NCBI GenBank assembly: GCA_947038175.1
Contig: CAMQVJ010000009.1
Coordinates: 1-51,324 of the forward strand
Direction of reading: 5' to 3'
Length of the DNA: 51,324 nucleotides
Origin: an uncultured Desulfovibrio sp.
GTDB lineage: Bacteria; Desulfobacterota; Desulfovibrionia; Desulfovibrionales; Desulfovibrionaceae
The translations under genes and the position numbers were made by a program. Below, piece after piece: positions 32,518 to 40,864 of this stretch. The first letter of the stretch is position 1. The number at the start of each line of letters is the position of its first letter. The notes under the pieces were generated by a model, which saw only the letters and a program-made list of their open reading frames with translations, did not search any database and had not been told where the DNA came from.

Positions 32518-33696
32518 TTATAATGCTGCTTTGAAGATTGCGGAAACGTCTTCATCGCGCATCTTACGAGGATTAGTAAGGCCACATGCGTCTTTTTGCG
32601 CATTAGCAGTCATGGTAGGAATATCTTTTTCTTGCACTTCTTTACCATAACGCTTGCCAAGAGCGATAAGCCCATCAGGAATGCCAACTTCTTTAGAAAG
32701 TAAACGGATAGCGTAAATAGCTTTATTCGCAGCATCGGTAGCGCTCATGTTCTCGGTGTGCTCACCAAGTAAGCGTGCAATTTTTGAAAAACGGCGACGG
32801 TGTGCAATGAGGTTATGTTCGCAAACATAAGGCAATAATATTGCATTACATTCACCGTGAGGTAAGTCATAGAAACCGCCAAGTTGGTGCGCCATAGCGT
32901 GAACATGTCCAAGGCTTGCATTGTTGAACGCCATACCGCCAAGGTATTGCGCATAACACATGCCATTACGAGCGAGCATATCGTCACCATTAGCAACGGC
33001 ACGGCGTAAATAGCGATTGATAAGCTCAATAGATTTTTCAGCACAAGCATCTGTCATAGGAGTTGCAGCAGTAGAAACGTAAGCTTCGATTGCGTGAGTG
33101 AGGGCATCCATACCAGTGGCAGCAGTCAGAGCTGGAGGCATGCCTTTCATTAAAATTGGATCGTCAATGGCAACGTTAGGAGTACAGCGCCAATCAACAA
33201 TAGCCATTTTAACTTTACGGGCTGTATCTGTAATAATACAAAAACGTGTCATTTCAGAGGCAGTACCTGCAGTGGTATTTACGGCAACGTAAGGAGGGAA
33301 ACGTGTGTCGGATTTGTCAACGCCTTCGTAATCTTGAATTTTACCACCGTTTGCGATAACAAAACCTGCGCCTTTACCGCAGTCATGTGAGCTACCACCA
33401 CCCAACGTAATAAGGCTGTCGCATTTATTTGCCTTGTATGCCTCTATTGCTTCTAGTACGTTTTTGTCGGTTGGGTTGGGAATAGTGCCATCATAGATAG
33501 CATACTCCATGCCTGCTTTTTTTAAAATTTCTTCAATTTGGGCAAGGATACCTGTTGCAACGATACCTTTATCCGTTACGACTAACGGTTTTGTTCCACC
33601 AACCATTTTTAAGCGAGTAGGAATTTCTTGGGCAGCGTTTTCGCCTACTAAAGTTGTGCGGGGAATGAAAAAAGAATTGATTTGGGGTGTACTCAT
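32518..33696 (-). CDS. Iron-containing (group III) alcohol dehydrogenase
   Basis: A 392-residue NAD(P)-dependent enzyme that interconverts alcohols and aldehydes. The dinucleotide-binding GGGSSHDCGKG motif is at about residues 98-108. The family signatures GMDALTHAIEAYVS and GHVHAMAHQLGGFYDLPHGECNAILLP supply the Asp/His ligands of the iron. Length is normal. AAAAGGAG precedes the ATG. Desulfovibrio ethanol dehydrogenases are of this type. It is monocistronic between terminators, with its own promoter. It may hand aldehydes to the MOP enzyme encoded further on, as an inference. Confidence 0.93.
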   Translation of the reverse strand: MSTPQINSFFIPRTTLVGENAAQEIPTRLKMVGGTKPLVVTDKGIVATGILAQIEEILKKAGMEYAIYDGTIPNPTDKNVLEAIEAYKANKCDSLITLGGGSSHDCGKGAGFVIANGGKIQDYEGVDKSDTRFPPYVAVNTTAGTASEMTRFCIITDTARKVKMAIVDWRCTPNVAIDDPILMKGMPPALTAATGMDALTHAIEAYVSTAATPMTDACAEKSIELINRYLRRAVANGDDMLARNGMCYAQYLGGMAFNNASLGHVHAMAHQLGGFYDLPHGECNAILLPYVCEHNLIAHRRRFSKIARLLGEHTENMSATDAANKAIYAIRLLSKEVGIPDGLIALGKRYGKEVQEKDIPTMTANAQKDACGLTNPRKMRDEDVSAIFKAAL

Positions 33697-33792
33697 CTGG
33701 AACTCCTTTTGATTACATGATTAATAAAAAACTAGGTAATAACGAGGAGCATTAAAATGCTACGTATGTGGATAATAACATAAAATTTTATC

Positions 33793-33822
33793 ATTACAAC
33801 AACAAAATGCGAAAATTGTCAA
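33793..33822 (-). promoter_or_regulatory. Probable promoter of the alcohol dehydrogenase gene
   Basis: On the minus strand TTGACA (33817-33822) is followed after 18 bases by TGTAAT (33793-33798), a good sigma-70 match, about 97 bases before the start codon. Confidence 0.6.
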
Positions 33823-34014
33823 GGCATTTTTTTCACAAGAAATTTAATCAAAAATTATAAAGGAATACATCTCTAAAATGTGAAATAAACTCATAATCTT
33901 TCAATGTGCTGTAAGTTTTAGTTGAGTTTAGCTGGCTTGTGTCGTTTAACTACCATAAATAACAGAGTTTACTTCCGTTTGTATTTGAGTGATACATAAG
34001 AAATACCACTCAAA
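33823..34014. other. AT-rich intergenic DNA
   Basis: I see no gene or strong signal here. It separates the dehydrogenase promoter from the ftsZ fragment. Confidence 0.4.
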
Positions 34015-34240
34015 TTGGAACAATCTTCTGCTCAATATAAAATACAACTTGAGAAAGATACTAATACGCAGTCTACCCCTGATATCAAAGCAAATGCTGT
34101 GCAAAATATAGCAGGAAAAAACCTTCAAGAAATTTCAAGTGCATTAGAAGACACCAGTATGCTCTTTATTATGGCTGGCATGGGAGGTACTGCGGGTAGT
34201 GGTTTTGCTCCTCTCATTGCTTGCCGAAGCGTTACCTAGT
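34015..34240 (+). pseudogene. Fragment of an ftsZ gene
   Basis: The frame reads NLQEISSALEDTSMLFIMAGMGGTAGSGFAPLIA, matching the region of FtsZ around the tubulin signature (..[30 protein letters not shown]). SSAQYKIQLEK upstream matches the preceding kIQLG segment. The signature GGGTGTG is degraded to GGTAGSG, and only about 75 residues survive without a proper start. It is a decayed partial duplicate and not a functional cell-division gene. Confidence 0.72.
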
Positions 34241-34415
34241 GCGCCCCTGGCGCTGTAGGTTTTTTGGGCAGAGGGGTATATAAACGGCGCAGGGTATCAC
34301 TACGGGCAAAATTCACGTCGACGCTAGATTGCTATGAATTCTGGAGAATGAATTCATTGGAATAAAATATAGGAATGAAATTAATAGACGGAAAGGAATG
34401 AAATTAAGGTGCCTA
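34241..34415. other. Intergenic DNA after the ftsZ fragment
   Basis: GC-richer scrap (GCGCCCCTGGCGC at about 34239-34251), then AT-rich sequence to the stop of the methyltransferase gene. No feature is supported. Confidence 0.35.
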
Positions 34416-35225
34416 TTAATTATTTTCTTTGACTGCTTTTATAGTTGCGGAAACAATATAATCTTCTAATTTGCTTTTAGGTATCCAGTTTTTGATGAAG
34501 TTTTTACTTTCAACGTTTGTTCTAATTTCTATTTTTGTAAAACCAGATTTTGTGAGCATTTCTTCTATTTCATAAATAAATTGTGCTCCTGCAATGCATC
34601 GAGCGTTCATATTCATGTTGTTTCTAAATTCTTCTGGCAGGGTGGCTATGGCAATAATATCTGATATTGCCAAACGCCCACCTTGTTTAAGCACCCTAAA
34701 AACTTCATTAAAAACATGTTCTTTCTCTGGAGAAAGGTTGATAACGCAATTGGAAATAATGACATCGATTGAGTTATCTGCCACAGGCAAGCATTCTATT
34801 TCTCCAAGAAGAAATTCCACATTTTTATATGCAGCTTTTTCTGCATTTTCGCGAGCTTTGTTTATCATTTCTGGTGTCATATCAACACCTATTACGTGGC
34901 CTGATTCCCCAACTTCTTGTCTTGCAAGAAAGCAGTCAAAACCAGCTCCGCTACCTAAATCAAGAACGGTTTCGCCAGGTTTTAGAGACGCCAACGCTGT
35001 TGGGCTTCCACAACCAAGCCCCATATAAGCACCTTCTGGAATTTTATCTCCATTGATACGTGTCCCATCTTTTTCCGTAATGTCTTCTTTTAAATGAGCT
35101 TGTGTGCTAACACAGCAGGGTGAGACATTGTAATGACCGCAATGCCCAAAATCATTGAGTATCACTAGTTTACGATACTGTTCACGGATAGCATTACGTA
35201 TATTGTCGTTTGTGGAGGATGTCAT
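34416..35225 (-). CDS. ArsM-like SAM-dependent methyltransferase of the MOP cluster
   Basis: A class I methyltransferase of about 269 residues. The AdoMet motif is VLDLGSGAGFDCFLA, followed by VIGVDMTPEMI and the ArsM-like segment IISNCVINLSPEKEHVFNEVFRVLKQGGRLAISDI. Cysteines in the positions of ArsM metal-binding residues are present (SPCCVST, ARCIAGAQ). ATG 35225 overlaps the preceding stop (ATGA), so I prefer it to the ATG at 35234. In Desulfovibrio the equivalent gene sits in the MOP accessory cluster (I recall a DVU_1556-type methyltransferase family), so its substrate is probably not arsenite but something in cofactor maturation. The substrate is unknown. Confidence 0.82.
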   Translation of the reverse strand: MTSSTNDNIRNAIREQYRKLVILNDFGHCGHYNVSPCCVSTQAHLKEDITEKDGTRINGDKIPEGAYMGLGCGSPTALASLKPGETVLDLGSGAGFDCFLARQEVGESGHVIGVDMTPEMINKARENAEKAAYKNVEFLLGEIECLPVADNSIDVIISNCVINLSPEKEHVFNEVFRVLKQGGRLAISDIIAIATLPEEFRNNMNMNARCIAGAQFIYEIEEMLTKSGFTKIEIRTNVESKNFIKNWIPKSKLEDYIVSATIKAVKENN

Positions 35226-35878
35226 ATAGGACAAACCTCATAATTCATAATTTGAAAATAATGTGTTATATCAAATATGTTAAGGCAGGCATAATCTTGA
35301 GTTATGCTTTGTACTTTTGTTAATGGTATGCCAAGTATCTGCGCTAAAATAACTCGATTCACTGCTTGATGTGCTATTATCATTGAACAACTATGCTTCT
35401 TTGCTTGTGCACAAATATCAAAAAATGCGGGTATTACTCTATTTTGTAAATCCGCAAAATTTTCGCCACGGGGCGGGGCGATGCATTCCATGTTTTCGCC
35501 ACGTTCCATCCACCGTTGAGCGTCATTTTCTTGTACCCAAGCTTTGCTTTTTCCTTCCCATGAACCGAGGGATATCTCTGTAAAAGCGGGAACAGTTTGA
35601 ATGAAATTCTTTTGTGTGTTGGTATTTTTTGTGTTAGTGTTTTGTGTGGCTTTTTCGGTACTGTAAGAAATAGTATTTTCCAGGATTATATTTGCTGTTT
35701 CCACAGCTCTTTGTAAGGGGCTTACCCAAACAGCGTCAAAGTGGATGTTTTGCAGTTTTTTGTGCCAATATTGCGCTTGTTTTTTTCCTTTATCTGAAAG
35801 GGAAATATCTGTTTGACCAATGAGCGCTCCCTTTGAATCGATATGGGCATGGCGTAATAAATAGAGTGTATTTTTCAT
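35222..35878 (-). CDS. Histidine phosphatase family protein
   Basis: A 218-residue protein of the phosphoglycerate-mutase/CobC type. The catalytic motif LLRHAHIDSKGALIGQTDISLSDKGKKQA contains the phospho-accepting His (RHA instead of the usual RHG). The later IIAHQAVNRVIL supplies the second active-site His, and ISLGSWEGK the acidic residue. A short Asn/Thr insert (NTNTKNTNTQKN) interrupts the middle. It is translationally coupled to the methyltransferase. A phosphatase step in cofactor handling is an inference. Confidence 0.82.
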   Translation of the reverse strand: MKNTLYLLRHAHIDSKGALIGQTDISLSDKGKKQAQYWHKKLQNIHFDAVWVSPLQRAVETANIILENTISYSTEKATQNTNTKNTNTQKNFIQTVPAFTEISLGSWEGKSKAWVQENDAQRWMERGENMECIAPPRGENFADLQNRVIPAFFDICAQAKKHSCSMIIAHQAVNRVILAQILGIPLTKVQSITQDYACLNIFDITHYFQIMNYEVCPI

Positions 35879-35995
35879 AATTTTATAATTTTATAATTAA
35901 TTTAATTAACATATGGGTTAAGGGCACTCGGTTTTTTTGATGGATACTGTGTGGAGCAGAGCCTCGCATAAAGCATTAAAAATTACCTCAATTCT

Positions 35996-37531
35996 CTAAA
36001 CTATCGCAATTCTCTCTTGAATTACCTCAATTGCTTTCTTGCAAGCGCATAAAGCTTGCAGTTGGACTTCCAGCTCATGATTACTGTTTATTTGCACACA
36101 TTTTTCTGCTTGGATCTTGGTTTTGGAATAAAACCAATCGCACACGGCAATGGCCACTTGTTCTCGTTTATCAATGGCTTGTAAGGCTTCTGGAGATTCT
36201 TTAAAACGCTCTTTTACTTTTACGAAGCGATTTTCCAAGCTTACAAAATTTGCTCCTGAATAGAATTTATCAGCAAGATAGACACATATGCAAGCGTAAA
36301 GACAGGCAGGGTTATTGTGCAAAGGTTCTTCGCAGGGTGCTATGGAAATATCTTCAATGGATTCTTGCAAATGAATATCCATTGCTTGCAAAATGGTTCT
36401 TGGCAAAACCGTGTGAGAGCCTACTATGCAGGCAAGGTCTTTCCAACCCATTTCTTGCAAAAAGGCTTCACCAACTGATGCATGATTTTTTTGTAGGCGG
36501 CAAATATCATGCAATAACCCCCCGCAGATAAGATAGAGAGGATTAATTTCTTCTTGTTGCAATACTAATCCTAGGCGCAAAGCCCCTATAGCCACATGGT
36601 ATGAGTGTGTGGCTATTCTTTCTGGTAATTGCGCTTCTTGCAAAAGATGCCAGCTTTCCTCGAGTGAAGCTGTGCGACGATTTTGGGTGGCGCGCAAAAA
36701 ATCTTGCGCGTTTTTATAATCATCCAAAGTATCTATATCCGATAAAATGCCTTCATCTGTTATATGGATAAAGTTTATAATACTAGATACTTGCTGTGAA
36801 TCACGGAGTGTATCAGATATGGCATCATTGCGTGTAGCCCTATCTGCCTTCTTATCTTTATTATTATCTGTGCTGGTATTTGCATTAGCATCTGTATTAG
36901 TATGTGTATTCGTATCTGTACTGGCGCTTACGTTACATGCAGGACTATTCCCGTCTAGAAATAAATCCTTCGCATTAGGAGTTAAATAGGAGGCAAAATA
37001 ATCACGTAAGCCACCTTCTTCTCTGCATTGATAATGCTCGATAATTTTTGCAAAATGTTCTTTGCCTACAAGTGGTGGATGTCCGCATTTTTTTAGAAAA
37101 GATGGTATAAGAATAGTATCAAATTTGTTAAATTCTTGCCATGCAGACATCATTATACGCAGGGTACTGGCCTTAATAAGGGCAGCGTCCACCGGCAAAA
37201 TAAAACTTGCTTTAGTCGTGTTTTTATTCAAAACAGATTGTATACCAGTATAAATAGAGCTATACATACCCTTAGCAAAATCAGGATTATAGACGACGCA
37301 ACACCCTAAATCTTCTATTATTTTTCTAATGCTTTCGTGCTCATGCCCAAGCACAATGTGTATATCTTGCACGCCAGCAGATTTAAAACGGTCAATGACC
37401 ATGTGTAAAAGATGGGGGAATGATTCCAAAGGCAAGAGTGCCTTTAGTTTTCCATTCATTCTTGATGAATAGCCCGCAGCCAAAATGATTGCAGAAAATT
37501 GATTAGAATTGTTTGAAGGTGTAATATGCAT
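35996..37531 (-). CDS. MobA/MocA-like nucleotidyltransferase fused to an HD domain
   Basis: A 511-residue fusion. The N-terminal half is an NTP transferase of the molybdenum-cofactor cytidylyltransferase type (IILAAGYSSRMNGKLKALLPL, then ILPVDAALI and a GHPPLVG motif). The C-terminal half is an HD phosphohydrolase-like domain (THSYHVAIGALRL..LICGGLLHDICRLQ). Between them is a Thr/Asn/Asp low-complexity insert of about 45 residues. In this cluster it probably adds CMP to molybdopterin to make the cytosine dinucleotide cofactor that MOP uses. It follows xdhC with a 3-base gap. Confidence 0.87.
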   Translation of the reverse strand: MHITPSNNSNQFSAIILAAGYSSRMNGKLKALLPLESFPHLLHMVIDRFKSAGVQDIHIVLGHEHESIRKIIEDLGCCVVYNPDFAKGMYSSIYTGIQSVLNKNTTKASFILPVDAALIKASTLRIMMSAWQEFNKFDTILIPSFLKKCGHPPLVGKEHFAKIIEHYQCREEGGLRDYFASYLTPNAKDLFLDGNSPACNVSASTDTNTHTNTDANANTSTDNNKDKKADRATRNDAISDTLRDSQQVSSIINFIHITDEGILSDIDTLDDYKNAQDFLRATQNRRTASLEESWHLLQEAQLPERIATHSYHVAIGALRLGLVLQQEEINPLYLICGGLLHDICRLQKNHASVGEAFLQEMGWKDLACIVGSHTVLPRTILQAMDIHLQESIEDISIAPCEEPLHNNPACLYACICVYLADKFYSGANFVSLENRFVKVKERFKESPEALQAIDKREQVAIAVCDWFYSKTKIQAEKCVQINSNHELEVQLQALCACKKAIEVIQERIAIV

Positions 37532-37534
37532 ACG

Positions 37535-38671
37535 TTATATCGGCTGGATATGCTTAGAGCGCCATTGTATCAATTCTGCTGTTATACTGATGGCGATTTC
37601 TTCTGGTGTTTGCGCACCGATGGATAAGCCAATGGGTGAATGTATTTTTGCAAAATCTTCTTTACTATAGCCATTGTTTAATAAAAAATCATAGGTTGTT
37701 TGTCTTTTACTTTTGCTACCAATCATGCCTAGGTAGCCTGCCTTTGTTTGCAAAGATGCGGCGAGTACATCTCTATCTTTGGCATGGCCTCTTGTCACAA
37801 TGACAATTCCATCATGAGAATCAATAGTATGGGTGCTGAAATAGTTTTCAATGCATGCTTGATCAAGTGATGGAAGAACCAGCGAAACAGCATCTGGAAA
37901 ACGTTCTGCATTGGCAAATTCGGCCCTGTCATCCATTACTATGGTTTTAAAATTGAGATAATGGGTAATTTTTGCCAATTCGCATGATACGTGCCCCGCA
38001 CCGAAAATATGTATTGTGTAAGGTTTATGTAATGTTTCAAAAATATATTCATACTCATCTAACACAATATTACTCATCTTTTTTTGTGCGTTTTCAGTAA
38101 GATGTATTATAATAGTGTCTTGTTGTTGTGTTGTTTTAAGAGGTGTAGACTTTGATGCATCAAATGTATTATTATAAAAGAGTGTTTTGTCTGTGTGAAC
38201 TTTATAGATATCAGGAATTTCTAGTGGCAGTATTTTGAACGAGGTCATAAGCGTACATGCTTGTCCTAATGTTTCAGCTTGCACAAGAGATTTATATAAA
38301 CAAGTTTTTTCTTCTGTGACAGGGATATATTCCACTAACAACCGTAACTCGCCTCCACACACCATATCCATATCACTGGGGAAGTTTTTACCACGCAAAT
38401 CAAAAGAAAGAATTAAAGATAAAGGTTTTTGTTCCGTACTATTCTCATATTTCGTAAATAAATCTTTGGCAAAGTCCATGGCTTTAGCCTCGTAAAGACC
38501 GCCGCCAACCGTTCCTTTTATATTTATTTCCTTAGTGCTTGCATTTTGCAAAACAAGCATTTTTGTTCCAGCCGCACGTGGGGCAGAACCATTTTGTTCA
38601 ATAATGGTTACTTCAACAATGGGCTGACCTTGTTGTAAACTTTCGAGAATGCACGCATATAATGTTTTCAT
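37535..38671 (-). CDS. xdhC: XdhC-family molybdenum hydroxylase maturation protein
   Basis: A 378-residue protein of the XdhC/CoxI family. The N-terminal XdhC domain contains VTIIEQNGSAPRAAGTKMLV and GTVGGGLYEAKA. The C-terminal Rossmann domain contains IHIFGAGHVSCELAKI, then VIVTRGHAKDRDVLAASL and YLGMIGSKSKR. The family binds molybdenum cofactor and inserts it, with its terminal sulfido ligand, into xanthine-oxidase-type enzymes. That fits the mop gene of this cluster. The mid-protein segment (about residues 165-205) is Thr/Lys/Asn-rich. Confidence 0.92.
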   Translation of the reverse strand: MKTLYACILESLQQGQPIVEVTIIEQNGSAPRAAGTKMLVLQNASTKEINIKGTVGGGLYEAKAMDFAKDLFTKYENSTEQKPLSLILSFDLRGKNFPSDMDMVCGGELRLLVEYIPVTEEKTCLYKSLVQAETLGQACTLMTSFKILPLEIPDIYKVHTDKTLFYNNTFDASKSTPLKTTQQQDTIIIHLTENAQKKMSNIVLDEYEYIFETLHKPYTIHIFGAGHVSCELAKITHYLNFKTIVMDDRAEFANAERFPDAVSLVLPSLDQACIENYFSTHTIDSHDGIVIVTRGHAKDRDVLAASLQTKAGYLGMIGSKSKRQTTYDFLLNNGYSKEDFAKIHSPIGLSIGAQTPEEIAISITAELIQWRSKHIQPI

Positions 38672-38682
38672 ACGGTTGACCT

Positions 38683-40737
38683 TTATATAGTTTTATATAA
38701 ATGGGACAAAGAGCCCTGTAAATATCGGATGTATTTTTTAGAACTAGGGGTTTTGGGCATAGGTTTTAGAGGGGATAATTCAGAAATATTTTCAGGAATG
38801 CTTTCAGGTGTATTTTGTGCAATGAAATTTTTATAGGCATTCATTGAACAAATATAAAAATCCATTATGCCTGTATTTGTATTTTCTTTCAAGGCTATTT
38901 TTGGTAAATTTTCTTTGCGTATGTCGCATAAATTATGAGTAGGCAAGTTGTTGCCGTCTAAGTTATCAGTCAGTAAATTGAGAACAGACATATCAAAGGT
39001 TTTTGCAAAAGATTTTCGTAAAATATCAAGTTCGCCAGAATCAGCTTCGCCAGAATCAAGGTTTTCAGAGGTCAGTTCGCCAGAATTTTTTTTATGAGAA
39101 TCACGTTTGCCAAAGTCATGGAATGTATTGAAAGACACACCTATAATCAAGCAAGAATGAGTAGAAATTTCATCGGTAAAAACACAGATATCAAAATCAC
39201 TAAGGCCAGAATGTGCATAAAAAAAGTCTTGAAAACTTGTCATATGCACAGATTTTTTATTTCGCAATAAAATGGATTGTTGTATACGACCCTGCACTTG
39301 TAAACGCTGCAAAGCAGAACCGCAAGCACATTTTTCGTGTATAAGTTTACCCGCATCACCCGTGCGATAGCGAATAAGCGGCATTGCTTGGCGTGTAAGT
39401 GTTGTAATAACAATTTCTCCCTCCACGCCATCGTCTACCGCTTGTAAATGCTCATCTAAAATTTCCACGTATAAATCGAGTTGTCGCATATGTAAACCAG
39501 CATGCTGCTTGCATTCCACGGCACCGCCAAGCCCTGTTTCTGTCAAACCATAGTGCACAAAAACATCACAATCCAAATTTTCTGCCATATGTTTGCGCAT
39601 GTGAGGGCTTAAAGAATCGCCACTTAAAAGAACACAAGTGACGGTGTCTTTTAGTTTTGTGCTTTGTGCATAATGGGAGAGGGATAAAATATGCCACGGC
39701 ACACCAATAAGGCAGCTTGGCTCATATTCTAATAACGCTTTTGTTACTTCTTCCATATCAGTAGAAAAACCAAAAACCATACAGTCTACGCCAAGCGCAT
39801 CCATGGCTTCTTTGAGTAGATGCCCAACACTGCCTTGCCTTGAACCTGACATAAGAAGGGCAACTTTGTTTCCATCTTTGCCAAGCATATATTGCATGCC
39901 ATAAAAAAAGAAATCCACTGTACTTTGAAGGTCGCTAGCAGAACAATACACACGTTTTGAAGAAAGAGAAGGACTATGCGCCGCCGCATCTTTTTGCAAC
40001 ATATTTTGCGATTGTGCTTGCGCTTGTGCTTGTGATTGTGCCTGCGATTGTGCTTGCGATTGTGCTTGCGATTGTGCTTGCGATTGTGCTTGCGATTGTG
40101 CTTGCGCTTGCGATTGTGCTTGCGATTGTGCTTGCGATTGCGATTGTGCTTGTGCTTGTAATTGTGATTGCGATTGCGTTTGTGCCTGCGATTGTGCTGT
40201 CGTGCCTGATGTTTCCACACTTATAAGCCCGTGCACATCATCGTGTTTCACCGCTAAATAGGCATCGGAATGTGCGGCGATATCCTGTCCCGTGGTGCAG
40301 GGTATATGCTCAAGAAGTTGTTTGCACCGCAAGCGTATTTCATTGTTTTTAAGGCATTTATTGGTAAATTGTTCACGAAAGTCTTCTAATAATTTTTGGC
40401 AGGCTATGCTTGAAAGTTGTTCTTTGTAAGCAAAAGAATGCTGCTGTGCATGCCAAATGCTATGAATTAATGCTTCATAGTTCCAGATATTTATGTGTAA
40501 ATCTAAGGCATGGGCAGAATTAATGGGGATTTGATAATACTTGGAAAGAAATTCTTGAGCTTGCCTATCAAGTGCACATGTATCAAGTACATATGTGTTA
40601 AGCGCATAACTATTTTGAATATAATTATTTTGCTCTGAATCCTTTGAAATAGGACAATCACCCAAGCAAAAAGGCAGGGGAATACGAGTTATACTTTGAT
40701 TTATTTCAATAATTCTTTCAAAAAAATCGTTGGGCAT
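38683..40737 (-). CDS. AMP-dependent CoA ligase-like protein with long Ser/Gln/Ala repeat
   Basis: A 684-residue phenylacetate-CoA-ligase-like adenylating protein. Core motifs are the degenerate SVETSGTTAQ loop, VHYGLTETGLGG, and EGEIVITTLTRQAMPLIRYRTGDAG. The P-loop-like SGTT is directly followed by about 65 residues of Gln-Ser-Gln-Ala repeats (40010-40199). ATG 40737 with AAGGA upstream is preferred to the ATG 36 bases earlier. The corresponding Desulfovibrio gene lies in the MOP cluster (I recall a DVU_1553-type family). What it activates is unknown. Confidence 0.83.
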   Translation of the reverse strand: MPNDFFERIIEINQSITRIPLPFCLGDCPISKDSEQNNYIQNSYALNTYVLDTCALDRQAQEFLSKYYQIPINSAHALDLHINIWNYEALIHSIWHAQQHSFAYKEQLSSIACQKLLEDFREQFTNKCLKNNEIRLRCKQLLEHIPCTTGQDIAAHSDAYLAVKHDDVHGLISVETSGTTAQSQAQTQSQSQLQAQAQSQSQAQSQAQSQAQAQSQAQSQAQSQAQSQAQSQAQSQAQAQAQSQNMLQKDAAAHSPSLSSKRVYCSASDLQSTVDFFFYGMQYMLGKDGNKVALLMSGSRQGSVGHLLKEAMDALGVDCMVFGFSTDMEEVTKALLEYEPSCLIGVPWHILSLSHYAQSTKLKDTVTCVLLSGDSLSPHMRKHMAENLDCDVFVHYGLTETGLGGAVECKQHAGLHMRQLDLYVEILDEHLQAVDDGVEGEIVITTLTRQAMPLIRYRTGDAGKLIHEKCACGSALQRLQVQGRIQQSILLRNKKSVHMTSFQDFFYAHSGLSDFDICVFTDEISTHSCLIIGVSFNTFHDFGKRDSHKKNSGELTSENLDSGEADSGELDILRKSFAKTFDMSVLNLLTDNLDGNNLPTHNLCDIRKENLPKIALKENTNTGIMDFYICSMNAYKNFIAQNTPESIPENISELSPLKPMPKTPSSKKYIRYLQGSLSHLYKTI
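40010..40199. repeat. Hexamer/dodecamer microsatellite inside the CoA ligase-like gene
   Basis: About 30 hexamers of the types TGCTTG, CGATTG and CGCTTG follow one another. On the coding strand they spell Gln-Ser-Gln-Ala. The unit number is not fixed by enzyme structure and could vary by slippage in steps that keep the frame. Confidence 0.92.
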
Positions 40738-40814
40738 ATATATCCTTCTTGAAAGTGCAAAGCCTTTTTTCACAAATACAGGGAGCCTTTGGACTGTAGA
40801 ATTAGTTGGAATAT

Positions 40815-40849
40815 GTTATAACCGGTTTGTAATTAGGCACTGTTATAAC
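40815..40849. promoter_or_regulatory. Paired GTTATAAC sites between the radical SAM and CoA ligase-like genes
   Basis: The palindrome GTTATAAC occurs at 40815-40822 and 40842-40849, in the larger shared word TGTTATAACYGGT. The copies are 27 bases apart, in the only sizeable spacer of this part of the cluster and about 80-110 bases before the ligase start. It looks like a regulator site; which regulator is unknown. Confidence 0.5.
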
Positions 40850-40864
40850 TGGTAAATGTTACAG

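Noticed and set aside
40010-40199. CRISPR-like array
   Set aside because: Short uninterrupted hexamers without unique spacers, in frame within an enzyme gene. No cas genes in the window.
39957-40226. Hydrophobic frame opposite the CoA ligase-like gene
   Set aside because: It is the reverse reading of the hexamer repeat (Ile/Val/Leu/Ala) and has no independent support.
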